Assembly: GCF_003443535.1 (NCBI RefSeq)
Contig: NZ_CP031946.1
Coordinates: 930,001 to 994,000 of the forward strand
Direction: 5' to 3'
DNA length: 64,000 nucleotides
Source of the DNA: Ruegeria sp. AD91A
GTDB taxonomy: Bacteria; Pseudomonadota; Alphaproteobacteria; Rhodobacterales; Rhodobacteraceae
Position 1 is the stretch's first letter, and each line of letters begins with the position of its first letter. The notes below the pieces were generated by a model. That model searched no databases. It was not told the origin of the DNA and saw only the letters and a list, made by a program, of their open reading frames with translations. The position numbers were made by a program, and so were the translations under genes. This document shows, piece after piece, positions 9,883 through 20,855 of this stretch.

Positions 9883-9915
9883 CGCTCACACCTCGTCGCT
9901 CATGCGTTTTCTTTT

Positions 9916-9930
9916 GTTCTACGCATGTTC
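9916..9930 (+). promoter_or_regulatory. LexA box (GTTC-N7-GTTC) upstream of lexA
   Basis: GTTC-TACGCAT-GTTC lies between moeA and lexA, 34 nt before the lexA start codon. It matches the known alphaproteobacterial LexA operator exactly and implies that lexA has its own autoregulated promoter despite sitting behind moeA. Confidence 0.85.
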
Positions 9931-9960
9931 ACGTTTTGTGTCAACAAATTTGAGAACATC

Positions 9961-11133
9961 CTAGATCGGCAGGTATTCAACCATTTCCCCGATGTCGCGC
10001 GCCGGATCGTGTGGGGCACGGACCAACAGCGCGTTGGACTGGGCCAGTACACTGAGAAGGGAACTGTCCTGATCTGCGCAAGCTTCGATTCCGCCATCAG
10101 TGACCACGGCGCGCATATAGTGTTCGCGCGGCCCGTTCTCCGGCAGGGGACCTCTCAGCCGTGCTGTGCGGAAGGGGGGCAGCACCTGTTCAAGCCCCAG
10201 CATCCGGCGCACCATCGGAGCCAGAAACAGATAGCCGCAGACCATGGCGCTGACCGGATTACCCGGTAACCCGACCATGGCCGCTTCGCCGATACGACCG
10301 GCCATCAGGGGTTTTCCGGGGCGCATTCGGATCTTGTAGAAAGATTGCTTCATCCCCAACCCCTGCGCGACGTCCGACACGAGGTCATAATCGCCAACCG
10401 ACGCCCCGCCGATCGTCACGACAAGGTCTGCACCCCGCGCAAGTTCGAAGGCGGTTTCAAGCGATGATACTGTGTCGCGTGCAATTGGAAGCACGCGAAC
10501 CAGAGCGCCCAATCCTTCGAGCATTGCCTGCAGGCCGAATGTGTTCGAGGCAATGATCTGATCCGGGCCGGGTTCTTCCCCGGGCATGACCAACTCGTCA
10601 CCGGTCGAGATGAGGGCGATCACGGGCCTGCGTGACACAGGGGCTCGATGGATATTCATCGCGGCCATCAAGGCAACATCTTCAGCGCGGATCAAACGCG
10701 GTGCGGATATGGATGTGCCAGCCTTGAAATCCACGCCAGCGGGTCGGATGTTCGTTTTGGTGCCGGGTGTTTCCGTGATTGTCAGAAGATCACCGCGGCG
10801 GTCTGTATCCTCTTGAATCACAACGAAATCCGCGCCATCGGGCACGGGGGCGCCAGTATAGATGCGAACTGCCTGTCCGGGGCCTACAGTGCCCTCAAAA
10901 CGACGTCCGGCTGCTGACTCGCCCACAACTTTGAACATGGCGTGCGGTTCGACCTCGTCAGATTTGACTGCATAGCCATCCATCGAAGACGCGGCAAAAG
11001 GCGGTTGGTCCCGCGTGGCCGTGACGTCCCGCGACAAAACACGCCCTGCGGACTGGGCCAGTGGAACCTCTTCTGCCGGCAATGGTCCCACAAGATCGAA
11101 CAGCAGGGCGCGCGCCTCTTCGACAGTAATCAT
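9961..11133 (-). CDS. moeA: Molybdopterin molybdenumtransferase
   Basis: The 390-residue protein fits MoeA along its length: an N-terminal region with [18 protein letters not shown], a central MoCF-type domain with [15 protein letters not shown] and the MRPGKPLM block, and a C-terminal beta domain. MoeA inserts molybdenum into adenylylated molybdopterin to make active cofactor in the cytoplasm. Its start overlaps the moaC stop by 4 nt (ATGA), so the two are translationally coupled. Confidence 0.96.
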   Translation of the reverse strand: MITVEEARALLFDLVGPLPAEEVPLAQSAGRVLSRDVTATRDQPPFAASSMDGYAVKSDEVEPHAMFKVVGESAAGRRFEGTVGPGQAVRIYTGAPVPDGADFVVIQEDTDRRGDLLTITETPGTKTNIRPAGVDFKAGTSISAPRLIRAEDVALMAAMNIHRAPVSRRPVIALISTGDELVMPGEEPGPDQIIASNTFGLQAMLEGLGALVRVLPIARDTVSSLETAFELARGADLVVTIGGASVGDYDLVSDVAQGLGMKQSFYKIRMRPGKPLMAGRIGEAAMVGLPGNPVSAMVCGYLFLAPMVRRMLGLEQVLPPFRTARLRGPLPENGPREHYMRAVVTDGGIEACADQDSSLLSVLAQSNALLVRAPHDPARDIGEMVEYLPI

Positions 11134-11603
11134 TTTGCCTCGTAACGCCCTGATTTACCGCCATCTTTAAGCAGAACGCGAATGCCGCCTATTTCCATCG
11201 CCTTATCGACTGCCTTGGTCATGTCGTATACCGTCAAGGCGGCTGTCGATACGGCGGTCAGCGCTTCCATCTCAACCCCGGTCTGGCCCGAGGTCTTGAC
11301 GGTGGCCTCGATCAGAACACCCGGCAGATCCGGGTCAAGTGTCAGCTCGACCGCCACTTTGGTCACCGGCAGAGGGTGACACAACGGAATAAGGTCCGGC
11401 GTTTTCTTGGCACCCATAATGCCGGCCAAACGGGCAATACCCAGAACATCGCCTTTTTTAACGCGGCCTTCCGAAATGATTTCAAAGGTTTCTGACGCCA
11501 TCTTGATGTGACCTGCGGCGACGGCGACACGATCTGTCACGTCCTTGGCCGAGACATCGACCATATGCGCCTGACCTTGGGCATCGAAATGGGTCAGCGG
11601 CAT
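11130..11603 (-). CDS. moaC: Cyclic pyranopterin monophosphate synthase
   Basis: The 157-residue protein has the MoaC signatures [16 protein letters not shown] at the start, [19 protein letters not shown] in the middle and [21 protein letters not shown] later. MoaC acts with MoaA to convert GTP to cyclic pyranopterin monophosphate, the first molybdenum-cofactor step. Two starts are possible: ATG at 11603 (used here), one base inside the trpC stop, or GTG at 11606. The genes moaC and moeA form a cofactor pair embedded behind trp genes. Confidence 0.95.
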   Translation of the reverse strand: MPLTHFDAQGQAHMVDVSAKDVTDRVAVAAGHIKMASETFEIISEGRVKKGDVLGIARLAGIMGAKKTPDLIPLCHPLPVTKVAVELTLDPDLPGVLIEATVKTSGQTGVEMEALTAVSTAALTVYDMTKAVDKAMEIGGIRVLLKDGGKSGRYEAK

Positions 11604-12415
11604 CACATTACTCCGGGGATCAGCGGTTTAGACAGGATGTGACGCGTTGCCGCTTCGACATCGTCCTGGCGCATCAGACTTTCACCGATCAAAAAGCAGC
11701 GGGCCCCATACCGCGCAATGTCCCTCAGATCGTCTGGCGTGCTCAGTCCGCTTTCGCAAACGATGGTGCGATCGGCGGGCACCAGCTTGGACAGGCGACG
11801 CGTCGTGTCTAGCGTTGTCTCGAATGTCTTCAGATTGCGGTTGTTGATACCGATCAGAGGGCTTTTCAGTTGTGCCGCGCGTTCAAGCTCTGCTTCGTCG
11901 TGGACTTCGATCAGAACGTCCATCTCCCAATCGAATGCAGTGTTTTCCAGTTCAGCCGCCTGATCATCACTGACCGAGGCCATGATGATCAGAATACAAT
12001 CCGCACCCAGGGCGCGTGCTTCGACCACCTGATACGGGTCGTACATGAAATCCTTACGCAAAGCGGGCAGAGATGTCGCCTCGCGTGCTTGCGTCAGGTA
12101 CTCTTTCCTGCCTTGAAAACTGGGGGTGTCAGTCAGGACGGACAAACACGCCGCGCCACCATCTTCATAAGCCTTTGCAAGAGCGGGTGGATCAAAGTCA
12201 GGTCTGATCAGACCCTTGGACGGGCTGGCTTTCTTGATCTCTGCGATCAGGCCATAGCCTTGGCGAGATGCGGATTGCAGAGCCTTCGCAAATCCACGTG
12301 TTTCCGAGGCGGCCCGTGCCTCATCTTCCAGTGTTTCCAAAGATTTCTGGGCTTTGTCCGCCCCGACTTCTTCCAGTTTGTAGGTTTTGATTCTGTCTAG
12401 AACGGTTTCGGTCAT
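11603..12415 (-). CDS. trpC: Indole-3-glycerol-phosphate synthase
   Basis: The 270-residue TIM-barrel protein carries [19 protein letters not shown] (the conserved catalytic Lys region), [30 protein letters not shown] and the CESGLS phosphate-binding segment. It closes the indole ring in tryptophan synthesis. It overlaps trpD by 4 nt and shares its stop region with the moaC start, so translation is probably coupled through trpG-trpD-trpC-moaC. Confidence 0.97.
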   Translation of the reverse strand: MTETVLDRIKTYKLEEVGADKAQKSLETLEDEARAASETRGFAKALQSASRQGYGLIAEIKKASPSKGLIRPDFDPPALAKAYEDGGAACLSVLTDTPSFQGRKEYLTQAREATSLPALRKDFMYDPYQVVEARALGADCILIIMASVSDDQAAELENTAFDWEMDVLIEVHDEAELERAAQLKSPLIGINNRNLKTFETTLDTTRRLSKLVPADRTIVCESGLSTPDDLRDIARYGARCFLIGESLMRQDDVEAATRHILSKPLIPGVM

Positions 12416-13427
12416 GCGGCTTCCTGTGTCTTGGCGGCCAAGGCCGTGATTTTGTTTTTGGCATTGCCACTGTCGATACTGTCAGCAGCCATGGCCACGC
12501 CTTCGCGCAGATCGTTTGCGGCCTCTGCGACGACCAGAGCGGCGGCCGAATTCAGCAGCACGGCGTCACGATACGCTGACGGGTCACCGTCCAGCAAAGC
12601 CCGGAACGCAACGGCGTTTTCCTCGGGTGTGCCACCGATGATTTCTTCGAAAGGATGCACGGGAAGACCTGCGTCTTCTGGGTGCAGTTCGACCTCTTTC
12701 ACGATCCCGTCTTCCAGAGCGGCGACCCAGCTGATGCCGGTGATCGTAAGCTCGTCCGTCCCGTCCGAGCCATGCACCAGCCAGGCCCGGTCCGACCCCA
12801 GCAGACCAAGCGTTTCGGCCATCGGGCGGATCAGATCACGGCTGAAGGCGCCGGTCAATTGTCGTTTGACGCCAGCAGGGTTGGTCAGGGGGCCAAGAAT
12901 ATTGAAAATCGTGCGCGTTCCCAGTTCCTGCCGGGTCGGCATTACGTGGGCGATGGCAGGATGGTGCATTGGCGCCATCATGAAGCCAATTCCGACGTCT
13001 TTCAGCGCGTTCTCAACGACTTGTGGGCCAACCATGACATTGATGCCCATCTGGCCTAATGCGTCCGCCGCGCCGGATTTAGAACTCAGGTTGCGATTGC
13101 CGTGTTTCGCGACCGTTACTCCAGCACCGGCCACGACAAAGGCTGTCGCGGTCGAGATATTCAGGGTGCCTTTGCCATCGCCACCGGTGCCTACGATATC
13201 CATCGCTCCCTCAGGTGCGTTCACGGCATTGCATTTCGCGCGCATCACGGCCGCGGCCGCAGCATATTCATCGACCGTCTCACCGCGCGTCCGCATGGCC
13301 ATGAGCAAACCGCCGATCTGGCTGGGCGTGGCTTCGCCATCGAACAATATGGCAAAGGCCTTTTCGGCCTCATCACGAGTCAAAGGGCGATCGGCAGCGG
13401 CTCCGATCAGCGGTTTAAGCGCGTCGC

Positions 13428-13431
<4 letters not shown>
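12412..13431 (-). CDS. trpD: Anthranilate phosphoribosyltransferase
   Basis: The 339-residue protein has [17 protein letters not shown], the PRPP-binding GTGGD motif, and [15 protein letters not shown], both diagnostic of TrpD. It joins anthranilate to phosphoribosyl pyrophosphate. The start at 13431 is chosen because it overlaps the trpG stop by ATGA and opens the family sequence; the open frame upstream reads trpG out of frame. Confidence 0.97.
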
Positions 13432-14009
<578 letters not shown>

Positions 14010-14207
14010 ATGGGCACTTATCTTCGCTTGGGCATTTCGGGCTGGCGATGCAGCCCCGGGCCACGGTATAATGTCCGCACATACATGCTCAGGCTTGAGC
14101 GGCAGCGTCAAGAGGACATACCGTTTCTGACGCGTTCAATTGGCCGAGCGCCACACCAGATGGCGCAGAGCTGGACGAGGCAGATGAAAGAGGCGAAAGG
14201 CAGGAAA

Positions 14208-15641
14208 ATGGGCGGATTTTTCGGAGGAATGGTCGCTGGGGCGGTCGTTGTTTTGATCTTGGGTGCGGTCGTGTCTCTCAAGACACCGATGGTGAATACC
14301 CCGGTTGTCGCAACCAAAGCACCGGCGCCGACGATTTCTGAAACACCAGAGGCTCCGGCTGAAGTGGCTGAGGCTGGTTCCGATGCTGACCTCGTGGAAC
14401 TGGCTCCGCGTGCGCCAGAAGCCGCCGATGACGCCGGCGAGGATCTGGCCGATCTGTCGGGTCTGGAAACATCAGTCGATTCTCAGCCAGTTGTTGGCGC
14501 GGCAACGGACGCGCTGAACCAACCGGAAGCAGCAGGTGCAAATGAAGTGTCTTTTGTGACCGAAGCACCTGCCGCCCTGCCAGAGCCAAGTCAGGTTCCG
14601 GCGATTCAGCCAGACGATGCGCTGCCTGCCGTAAGTGATGAAACACCGGCCCCGCCAGCAGAGCCCGAGAACACCGAGGTGGCCGTTCTTGCGCCCGAAC
14701 CAGACCCTCTGCCACAGGCCGTGCCAGAACCGGAGCCAGAGACGACAGAGGCCGAAGAACAGAACCCCTTTGAAAACAGCCCGATTGCTGTGGAAGGGGA
14801 TGAAGACACCCTGCCACGCGAACTGCCGCGTATTGCTGCGCTGCCCCAGATCGGGGGTGAGCAGGAAGCAAGTGCCAGTTCATTTATCGGAAAACGTGTC
14901 GCACCGTTAACGGAACGCGATGATGAGCCCGTCGTGGAACAGGCCTCGGTTGAACAGCCGAAATCGGCCAAACCGATCGAGCGTTTTGCGGCAAAGTTCG
15001 AAAACCCCGAAGCCAAGCCGTTGATGTCGATCATTCTGATTGATGACGAGGGCGCTTTCGGGTCCGAGGCGTTGCAGGACTTTCCGTATCCGATCAGCTT
15101 CGCCGTGAATCCATCGGATCCTGACGCGGCAGAAAAGATGGCACGTCACCGCGAGGCCGGGTTCGAGGTGCTGGCCCTGGCGGATCTGCCCGAGGCGGCA
15201 AGCGCACAGGATGCCGAAGTGTCGCTGTCGGTGTGGCTGGATACCCTGCCGGAAACAGTAGGTATTCTGGAAGGCGTGAACAGCGGGATTCAGGGCAATC
15301 GCAAACTGGCCGATCAGGTCGCTGCGATTGCTGCGGGAACCGGCCGGGGGCTGATTACGCAGGACAATGGGCTCAACACTGTGCAGAAGCTGGCAGCCCG
15401 AAACGGAATTCCGTCCAGTGTCGTTTTCCGTGATATAGACGGCGCACGGCAGGACCCCAAAATCATGCGCAGGTTCCTGGATCAGGCCGCTTTCCGTGCC
15501 GGTCAGGAAGGGACAGTGGTCATGCTGGGGCGCGTGCGTCCCGAGACGATTTCAGCCCTGTTGCTGTGGGGGCTGGAAGATCGGGGCAACCGTGTGGCAA
15601 TGGCTCCGATCTCGGCTGTCATGATGAAACAGGTGCAGTGA
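14208..15641 (+). CDS. Divergent polysaccharide deacetylase (YibQ-like) membrane-anchored protein
   Basis: From the ATG at 14208 the 477-residue product has an N-terminal membrane anchor (about 5-25), a long acidic Pro/Ala/Glu linker (about 30-260), and a folded domain (about 270-470) with MSIILIDDEGAFG and YPISFAVNPSDPDA, as in the divergent polysaccharide deacetylase family. Family function is unsettled; a cell-envelope carbohydrate role is inferred. An alternative ATG at 14184 would add eight residues; AGG six bases before 14208 favours the later one. It separates trpG from trpE. Confidence 0.8.
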   Translation: MGGFFGGMVAGAVVVLILGAVVSLKTPMVNTPVVATKAPAPTISETPEAPAEVAEAGSDADLVELAPRAPEAADDAGEDLADLSGLETSVDSQPVVGAATDALNQPEAAGANEVSFVTEAPAALPEPSQVPAIQPDDALPAVSDETPAPPAEPENTEVAVLAPEPDPLPQAVPEPEPETTEAEEQNPFENSPIAVEGDEDTLPRELPRIAALPQIGGEQEASASSFIGKRVAPLTERDDEPVVEQASVEQPKSAKPIERFAAKFENPEAKPLMSIILIDDEGAFGSEALQDFPYPISFAVNPSDPDAAEKMARHREAGFEVLALADLPEAASAQDAEVSLSVWLDTLPETVGILEGVNSGIQGNRKLADQVAAIAAGTGRGLITQDNGLNTVQKLAARNGIPSSVVFRDIDGARQDPKIMRRFLDQAAFRAGQEGTVVMLGRVRPETISALLLWGLEDRGNRVAMAPISAVMMKQVQ

Positions 15642-15662
15642 ACCGCGCAGAAAGCAACGATA

Positions 15663-15701
15663 AGGGGCGGTGATCATCTGATCGGCCGCCCTTGTTTTTT
15701 T
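15663..15701 (+). terminator. Rho-independent terminator after the polysaccharide deacetylase gene
   Basis: GGGCGG (15665-15670) pairs with CCGCCC (15686-15691), extended by wobble and A-T pairs, and is followed by a run of T to 15701. The T-tract overlaps the stop codon of the convergent trpE gene. Confidence 0.8.
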
Positions 15702-17211
15702 AGCCGTTTCCGTTCCCGGTGAACCGGGCGGCATCTGCCGCGGCGCGCCGTATGGCGTTGGATTTATGAACGGTTTCCATGAACTCGGCTTCGGGATCGC
15801 TGTCATAAACGACGCCACCGCCGGCTTGGATATAGAGTTTCTGGTCTTTCACGATGGCCGTGCGCAGGGCGATACACATGTCCATGTCGCCGCCCGCGCT
15901 GAAATAGCCGACGCCGCCGCCATAGACGCCGCGCTTTTCAGGCTCCAGCTCGTCGATGATCTCCATCGCGCGAACTTTGGGCGCGCCCGAGACCGTGCCT
16001 GCCGGCATCCCGGCAAAGAAAGCGTCCAGCGCGTCTTTGTCTTCGGCCAGTTCGCCCACCACGTTCGACACAATGTGCATCACGTGGCTGTAGCGTTCGA
16101 TAATGAACTCTTCAGTCGGACGCACGGTTCCGATCTTTGAAACGCGACCGGTATCGTTACGACCCAGATCCAGCAGCATCAGATGCTCGGCCAGTTCTTT
16201 CTTGTCGGCCAGAAGATCAAGCTCGTTCGCCTTGTCTTCCTCTGGCGTCGCGCCGCGAGGGCGGGTGCCAGCGATGGGGCGAATGGTCACTTCATTGCCA
16301 AACACACGTACCAGAATCTCGGGGCTTGCGCCCACGACCTGAAAACCGCCGAAGTTGAAATAGAACATGAACGGCGACGGATTCGTGCGCCGCAAGGAAC
16401 GGTAGAGTGCGAAGGGCGGCAGCGGAAAATCCTGCGTCCAGCGTTGAGCCGGAACAACCTGGAAAATGTCACCCGCGCGGATGTATTCCTTGGCCTTTTC
16501 AACCGCCTCCATATAGCCGGACTTGGTAAAGTTCGACACCGGTGCGGCGACTTCGCGCGCGTCACCCAGATCGCGGGTTTCTGCGGGCATCGCGCGTTCC
16601 AGATCCCGGACCGCATCCATTACACGCTCAGCCGCCTGCGCATACGCAGCTTTGGCGGATTGACCGTCACTGGCCCAGGCGGGTGAAACCACTGTTACCT
16701 CACCCTTGACCCCATCCAGCACCGCGATGACAGACGGGCGCAGCATGATCGCATCGGGCAGACCCAGGGGATCGGGGTTCACATCCGGAAGGTATTCCAC
16801 CAGCCGAACCATGTCATATCCCAGATACCCGAACAGCCCGGCAGCGGCCTGGGGTAAGTCATCGGGCAATTCCATTCGGCTTTCGGCCAGAAGCGCCCGC
16901 AGGTTGTCCATCGGGTTGCCATCTTGAGGCGAGAACGCCTCGGAATCGAAACGGGCCGAGCGGTTCAGCTCAGATGTTTCGCCGCGACAGCGCCAGACCA
17001 GATCAGGTTTCATACCAATGATCGAATAGCGGCCACGCACCTCACCGCCCGTCACCGATTCCAGCATGAACGCGTCTTTCTGCGCGCCCGTCAGCTTGAG
17101 CATCAGTGACACAGGTGTGTCCAGATCGGCGGCCAGACGTGTGTAAACCACCTGGTTTTCGCCCGCTTCATAGGCGCGCGCGAAGGTGTCGAATTCGGGT
17201 GTCAGGGCCAT
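15700..17211 (-). CDS. trpE: Anthranilate synthase component I
   Basis: The 503-residue chorismate-binding enzyme has the TrpE N-terminal domain (about 20-170) and the catalytic domain with IFQVVPAQRW, PIAGTRPRGATPEED and the LLDLGRNDTGRVSKIG block. It makes anthranilate from chorismate with TrpG. It is not adjacent to trpGDC: the deacetylase gene lies between on the other strand. It follows the PpiD-like gene with an 11-nt gap, so it may be read from that transcript. Confidence 0.97.
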   Translation of the reverse strand: MALTPEFDTFARAYEAGENQVVYTRLAADLDTPVSLMLKLTGAQKDAFMLESVTGGEVRGRYSIIGMKPDLVWRCRGETSELNRSARFDSEAFSPQDGNPMDNLRALLAESRMELPDDLPQAAAGLFGYLGYDMVRLVEYLPDVNPDPLGLPDAIMLRPSVIAVLDGVKGEVTVVSPAWASDGQSAKAAYAQAAERVMDAVRDLERAMPAETRDLGDAREVAAPVSNFTKSGYMEAVEKAKEYIRAGDIFQVVPAQRWTQDFPLPPFALYRSLRRTNPSPFMFYFNFGGFQVVGASPEILVRVFGNEVTIRPIAGTRPRGATPEEDKANELDLLADKKELAEHLMLLDLGRNDTGRVSKIGTVRPTEEFIIERYSHVMHIVSNVVGELAEDKDALDAFFAGMPAGTVSGAPKVRAMEIIDELEPEKRGVYGGGVGYFSAGGDMDMCIALRTAIVKDQKLYIQAGGGVVYDSDPEAEFMETVHKSNAIRRAAADAARFTGNGNG

Positions 17212-17222
17212 ATCGGTCTCGT

Positions 17223-19064
17223 TTAAAAGCTCGCCTGCACGGCGTTCAGAGCCTGCTGATCCACGACGGGGCGCGCCCGGGTCTGGGCATCACGCACGTA
17301 GGCGTTGAAAATATTCTGTGCCAGAGCCTGATCCATCTGTGTGCTCAAGGCATCATGCAACTGGCGCAGTTCATCCGTATCTTCCGGAGGCAGGATTTCA
17401 TCCAGACGTACAATCCAGGCCGCTCCGTTGCCGCCAATAACGCGCAACTCGCCGGGTTCCATGGCGAATACTTCGTTCATGAAATCGGCAGGAACGTCAT
17501 CCAGAAACGCGGTACGGGTCAGGGCGTTTTCGACGCGGAAGGGCAGACCGGTCGTGGCAAAATCACCGTCAGTGGCCAGTTGGTTCAGTATGGCATCCGC
17601 CTTTTCCCGCAGGGCTTTGTTGGCCTCGGTCTGTTGCCAGGCCGCAGCGACACGGTCGCGTGCGCTCTCCAGTGGTTCTGGGCGGCGCGGCAGAACCTCG
17701 TCCAGGCGCAGGGCAAAAACTGACCCGTCTTCGAGGAATGCGATTTCAGGGAAATCCCCTTCCTGCACAGCTTCCGCGGCCGCTCGGAACCCGTCATATG
17801 CCGCAACGCCTTCAGCGCTGTCGCGGGTCCAGTCGATCTGACCCAGTTCCATTTCGGTTTCTTCAGCCAGTTCTTCCAGAGTGGCACCGCCGGCCAGCAT
17901 GTCGTTGATATCTTCGGATTGCGCCTCGATAAGACGGCGGGCGCGTTCCGTCGCCAACTCTTCCCGAAGTGCCGGCTCGGCCTCTTCAAATGGAACATTG
18001 TTCGCGGCCAGTGATCCGTTGACACGGAACAGGGCCGGACCAAACACCGAAGGCAACGGGCCTACGACTGTGTCAAGCTCGGCCGCAAATACGGCGTCCG
18101 CAGCATCGCCCAGATCCTCACGTGTCACGTCGCCCAGATCGATGTCGTTGAGTTCAAGATCGCGATCCCGAACCAACTGTTCAAAGGTCGTGCCACCAAC
18201 TTCAAGCTGCGCCAAAGCGTCATTGGCGGCCTGTTCGTTCGAGAAGTTCAGGCGTTCAACCAGGCGACGTTCGGGCTGGTTGTATTCGTCGGACCGTTCT
18301 TCATAAAGCTTCCGCAGCGCGTCTTCGTCGATTTCCACCGTGTCAACCAACATTGCAGGCGACAGAATCGTATATGTCAGTTTCTTGGTGCGGGGCAGGG
18401 TAAACTGGTCACCGTTGTCATCATAGAATGTCTGGATCTGCGCATCCGTTGGGTCGGTCACGGGTGTATCCAGCGCTTCGGTTCCAACGGTTGCGACCGT
18501 AAAGCTGCGCCGCGCACCGATGTAGTCGACCATCGTGTCCGTCAGCGTTGCCGGCATTTTCACGCCGCCCATGATTGCGCCCTGTACGATCGTTCGGGCG
18601 GATTCCTTGCGCAGATCGGATTCGAATTCGGAATCGGTCATGCCGACCTGTTCCAGCTGAAAGCGATAGGATTCACGGTCAAAAGTTCCGTTGACACCCT
18701 GAAACGCCGGAATCGAGATGATCTCTTGCTGAAGATTCTCATCGCCGATGGAAATCCCAAGCTGACCGACCTCGTTATCCAGCGCTGCCAAAGCGGTCAG
18801 GCGGGCAAGGGCGTTTCGGTCCAGACCGAGCTCGCGCGCTTGCGACATCTGCAAAGGTTGCCCGGATTGTGCTTCGACCGCTCGGATCTCGCGCTGCAAT
18901 TCGCGCACATAATCTTCGACCGAGATGCTTTCGTCGCCGACTTGCGCAACTGTGCGGATCGTCCCGCTGAGGTTGACCGCGCCGAATCCCGCAAGGCCCA
19001 GCATCAGCAGGCCCATCAGAATCCAGACAAAGGTTTTCGAAAGACTTTTAGCGCCTGCGGCCAT
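17223..19064 (-). CDS. SurA/PpiD-like periplasmic peptidyl-prolyl isomerase, membrane-anchored
   Basis: From the ATG at 19064 (GAGGG upstream) the 613-residue protein has a short cytoplasmic stretch, one membrane helix (about 11-33), a SurA_N/PpiD_N domain (about 35-190) and parvulin-like domains after that, ending in acidic repeats. PpiD-type proteins help outer-membrane and secreted proteins fold in the periplasm. No strong active-site parvulin signature can be confirmed by eye, so chaperone function is safer than isomerase activity. trpE follows 11 nt downstream. Confidence 0.85.
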   Translation of the reverse strand: MAAGAKSLSKTFVWILMGLLMLGLAGFGAVNLSGTIRTVAQVGDESISVEDYVRELQREIRAVEAQSGQPLQMSQARELGLDRNALARLTALAALDNEVGQLGISIGDENLQQEIISIPAFQGVNGTFDRESYRFQLEQVGMTDSEFESDLRKESARTIVQGAIMGGVKMPATLTDTMVDYIGARRSFTVATVGTEALDTPVTDPTDAQIQTFYDDNGDQFTLPRTKKLTYTILSPAMLVDTVEIDEDALRKLYEERSDEYNQPERRLVERLNFSNEQAANDALAQLEVGGTTFEQLVRDRDLELNDIDLGDVTREDLGDAADAVFAAELDTVVGPLPSVFGPALFRVNGSLAANNVPFEEAEPALREELATERARRLIEAQSEDINDMLAGGATLEELAEETEMELGQIDWTRDSAEGVAAYDGFRAAAEAVQEGDFPEIAFLEDGSVFALRLDEVLPRRPEPLESARDRVAAAWQQTEANKALREKADAILNQLATDGDFATTGLPFRVENALTRTAFLDDVPADFMNEVFAMEPGELRVIGGNGAAWIVRLDEILPPEDTDELRQLHDALSTQMDQALAQNIFNAYVRDAQTRARPVVDQQALNAVQASF

Positions 19065-19144
19065 GATGCCCTCTTGTTTTTTCAGCAGAGTTCTGCCCTG
19101 TCGGTTGCGGCCCTGAATACGACGCACACCGCCGAGGGGCAAGC

Positions 19145-20320
19145 TTAGAAGGACAGGTCCTGCAACCGGTCGAACAATTGACCCAGCCCGGCCCGATCCA
19201 GATTGGCAAAAGCAATGCGAACCTGTCGTTTTCCGGCCGGGTCATGATCCGGCATGAACATGGTGCCGGGTAACAGCAGCACACCTGCTTCGCTGACCAG
19301 ACGACGGGCAAACTCATCCGACGGCATGTCAAACGGATGTTCGAGATAGGCGAAATAGGCTCCAAGTCCCAAAAGTCGCCACCCCCGGACTTCAAGCGCC
19401 GGAATCCCTTCTGCAATGGCTGCGCGGCGGTCCAGAATTTCATCGCGCTCGCCGGCCAGCCATTGCGACAGGTTTTGCATCCCCCATAACGCTGCGAACT
19501 GGCCGATCTGGCCCGGGCAAATGGCGACCGTGTCCAGAAATTTCTCCACCTCGGCCAACAGCGCCGGGCTTGTCGCGATGGCGCCAACCCTGTGGCCCGT
19601 CAGACGATAAGCCTTGGAAAAAGAGTACAGGTGGACAAGGGTTTCGTCCCAGTCTGGTTGCTGAAACAGATCATGAGGGGGGCCACTGCGACTGTCAAAA
19701 TCGCGATAGGTTTCATCGACGATCAGGCGAATCCCGGTTTCACGGGCCAGGTTATAGAAGGCCCTGACAAGTTCGGCAGGGTATTCGACACCGCCCGGAT
19801 TGTTGGGCGTGACCAGTGCAATGGCGCGGGTCTTGTCCGTAATCAAATCGCGCGCACGCTCTGGATCGGGTAGAAGGTCATCGCCGGTCGGCAGGTCCAC
19901 GGCCTGTACTCCGGCCATGTCCAACCACATTTTATGGTTGAAATACCATGGGGTTGGCAGAATGACCTCATCCGCTTCGCCGGTGATCGCCGATATCACG
20001 GCCGAAAACGCCTGATTGCAGCCTGATGTGATGGCGATCCGAGGTGCATCTACCTGTGCGGCATAGTGAGAACTGATCTGCGCCGCCAGTTCAGCGCGCA
20101 GATCGTCATTGCCCAAAACTGGGCCATAAAGATGTGCGCTGTCTTCGCGAACGGCAAACTCGGCCATGGCCTGCCGCAAGGCCAGCGGCGGCGGATCGAC
20201 CGGGGCCGCCTGGCTTACGTTGATCAACGGGCGGTCGGATGAGAACGCAACGCCCTCGACCCATCGGCGTGCCTCCATCACCGGAGGTGCGAATGTTGCG
20301 GCGGTACGGCTGAGCGTCAT
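19145..20320 (-). CDS. PLP-dependent aminotransferase, class I/II
   Basis: The 391-residue fold-type I enzyme has ITSGCNQAF, TPNNPGGVEYP, IVDETYRDFD and the cofactor lysine in LYSFSKAYRLTGHRVGA. These are classic aminotransferase signatures. The substrate cannot be read from the sequence. It starts 21 nt after the gpt stop and is probably co-transcribed with fabI and gpt. Confidence 0.9.
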   Translation of the reverse strand: MTLSRTAATFAPPVMEARRWVEGVAFSSDRPLINVSQAAPVDPPPLALRQAMAEFAVREDSAHLYGPVLGNDDLRAELAAQISSHYAAQVDAPRIAITSGCNQAFSAVISAITGEADEVILPTPWYFNHKMWLDMAGVQAVDLPTGDDLLPDPERARDLITDKTRAIALVTPNNPGGVEYPAELVRAFYNLARETGIRLIVDETYRDFDSRSGPPHDLFQQPDWDETLVHLYSFSKAYRLTGHRVGAIATSPALLAEVEKFLDTVAICPGQIGQFAALWGMQNLSQWLAGERDEILDRRAAIAEGIPALEVRGWRLLGLGAYFAYLEHPFDMPSDEFARRLVSEAGVLLLPGTMFMPDHDPAGKRQVRIAFANLDRAGLGQLFDRLQDLSF

Positions 20321-20341
20321 GTGCGGTCTACTGTTCTGGAA

Positions 20342-20851
20342 TCAATCGGTGCCGCGATACGGCTCGACATATTGAAGGGCCATATCCCATGGGAAAAAGA
20401 TCCATGTGTCCTGGCTGACCTCGGTGATGAAGGTATCCACCATCGGGCGGCCCTTGGGTTTGGCGTAAACCGTTGCGAAATGTGCCTTCGGATACATATC
20501 CCGCACCAGTTCCAGCGTCTTTCCACTGTCTACAAGGTCGTCGATGATCAGAATACCGGTCCCGTCACCCATCAGATCGACGTCCGGAGCTTTCAACACC
20601 TCTGCCTCACCCTGTTCCTGATGGTGGTATGAACGTACGCTGATCGTATCGACTGTGCGGATGTCCAGTTCGCGGCTGACGATCATTGCAGGCGCCATGC
20701 CCCCGCGCGTGATCGCGACAACACCCCGCCAGTTGCCATCATCGGGCCCTTGCCCGTCAAGACGCCAAGCCAGTGCTCGCGAATCGCGATGAATTTGGTC
20801 CCAGCTGATGTGAAAGCCTTTTTCGTGGGGCAGGCGGTCTTTGGCGCTCAT
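20342..20851 (-). CDS. gpt: Xanthine-guanine phosphoribosyltransferase
   Basis: The 169-residue protein has the PRPP-binding motif [13 protein letters not shown] (about 105-117), [15 protein letters not shown] and a YAKPKGRP loop, as in Gpt. It salvages guanine and xanthine by joining them to PRPP. The start at 20851 has AAAGG upstream and lies 4 nt after the fabI stop; an in-frame ATG at 20884 would run into fabI. Confidence 0.93.
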   Translation of the reverse strand: MSAKDRLPHEKGFHISWDQIHRDSRALAWRLDGQGPDDGNWRGVVAITRGGMAPAMIVSRELDIRTVDTISVRSYHHQEQGEAEVLKAPDVDLMGDGTGILIIDDLVDSGKTLELVRDMYPKAHFATVYAKPKGRPMVDTFITEVSQDTWIFFPWDMALQYVEPYRGTD

Positions 20852-20855
20852 GTTC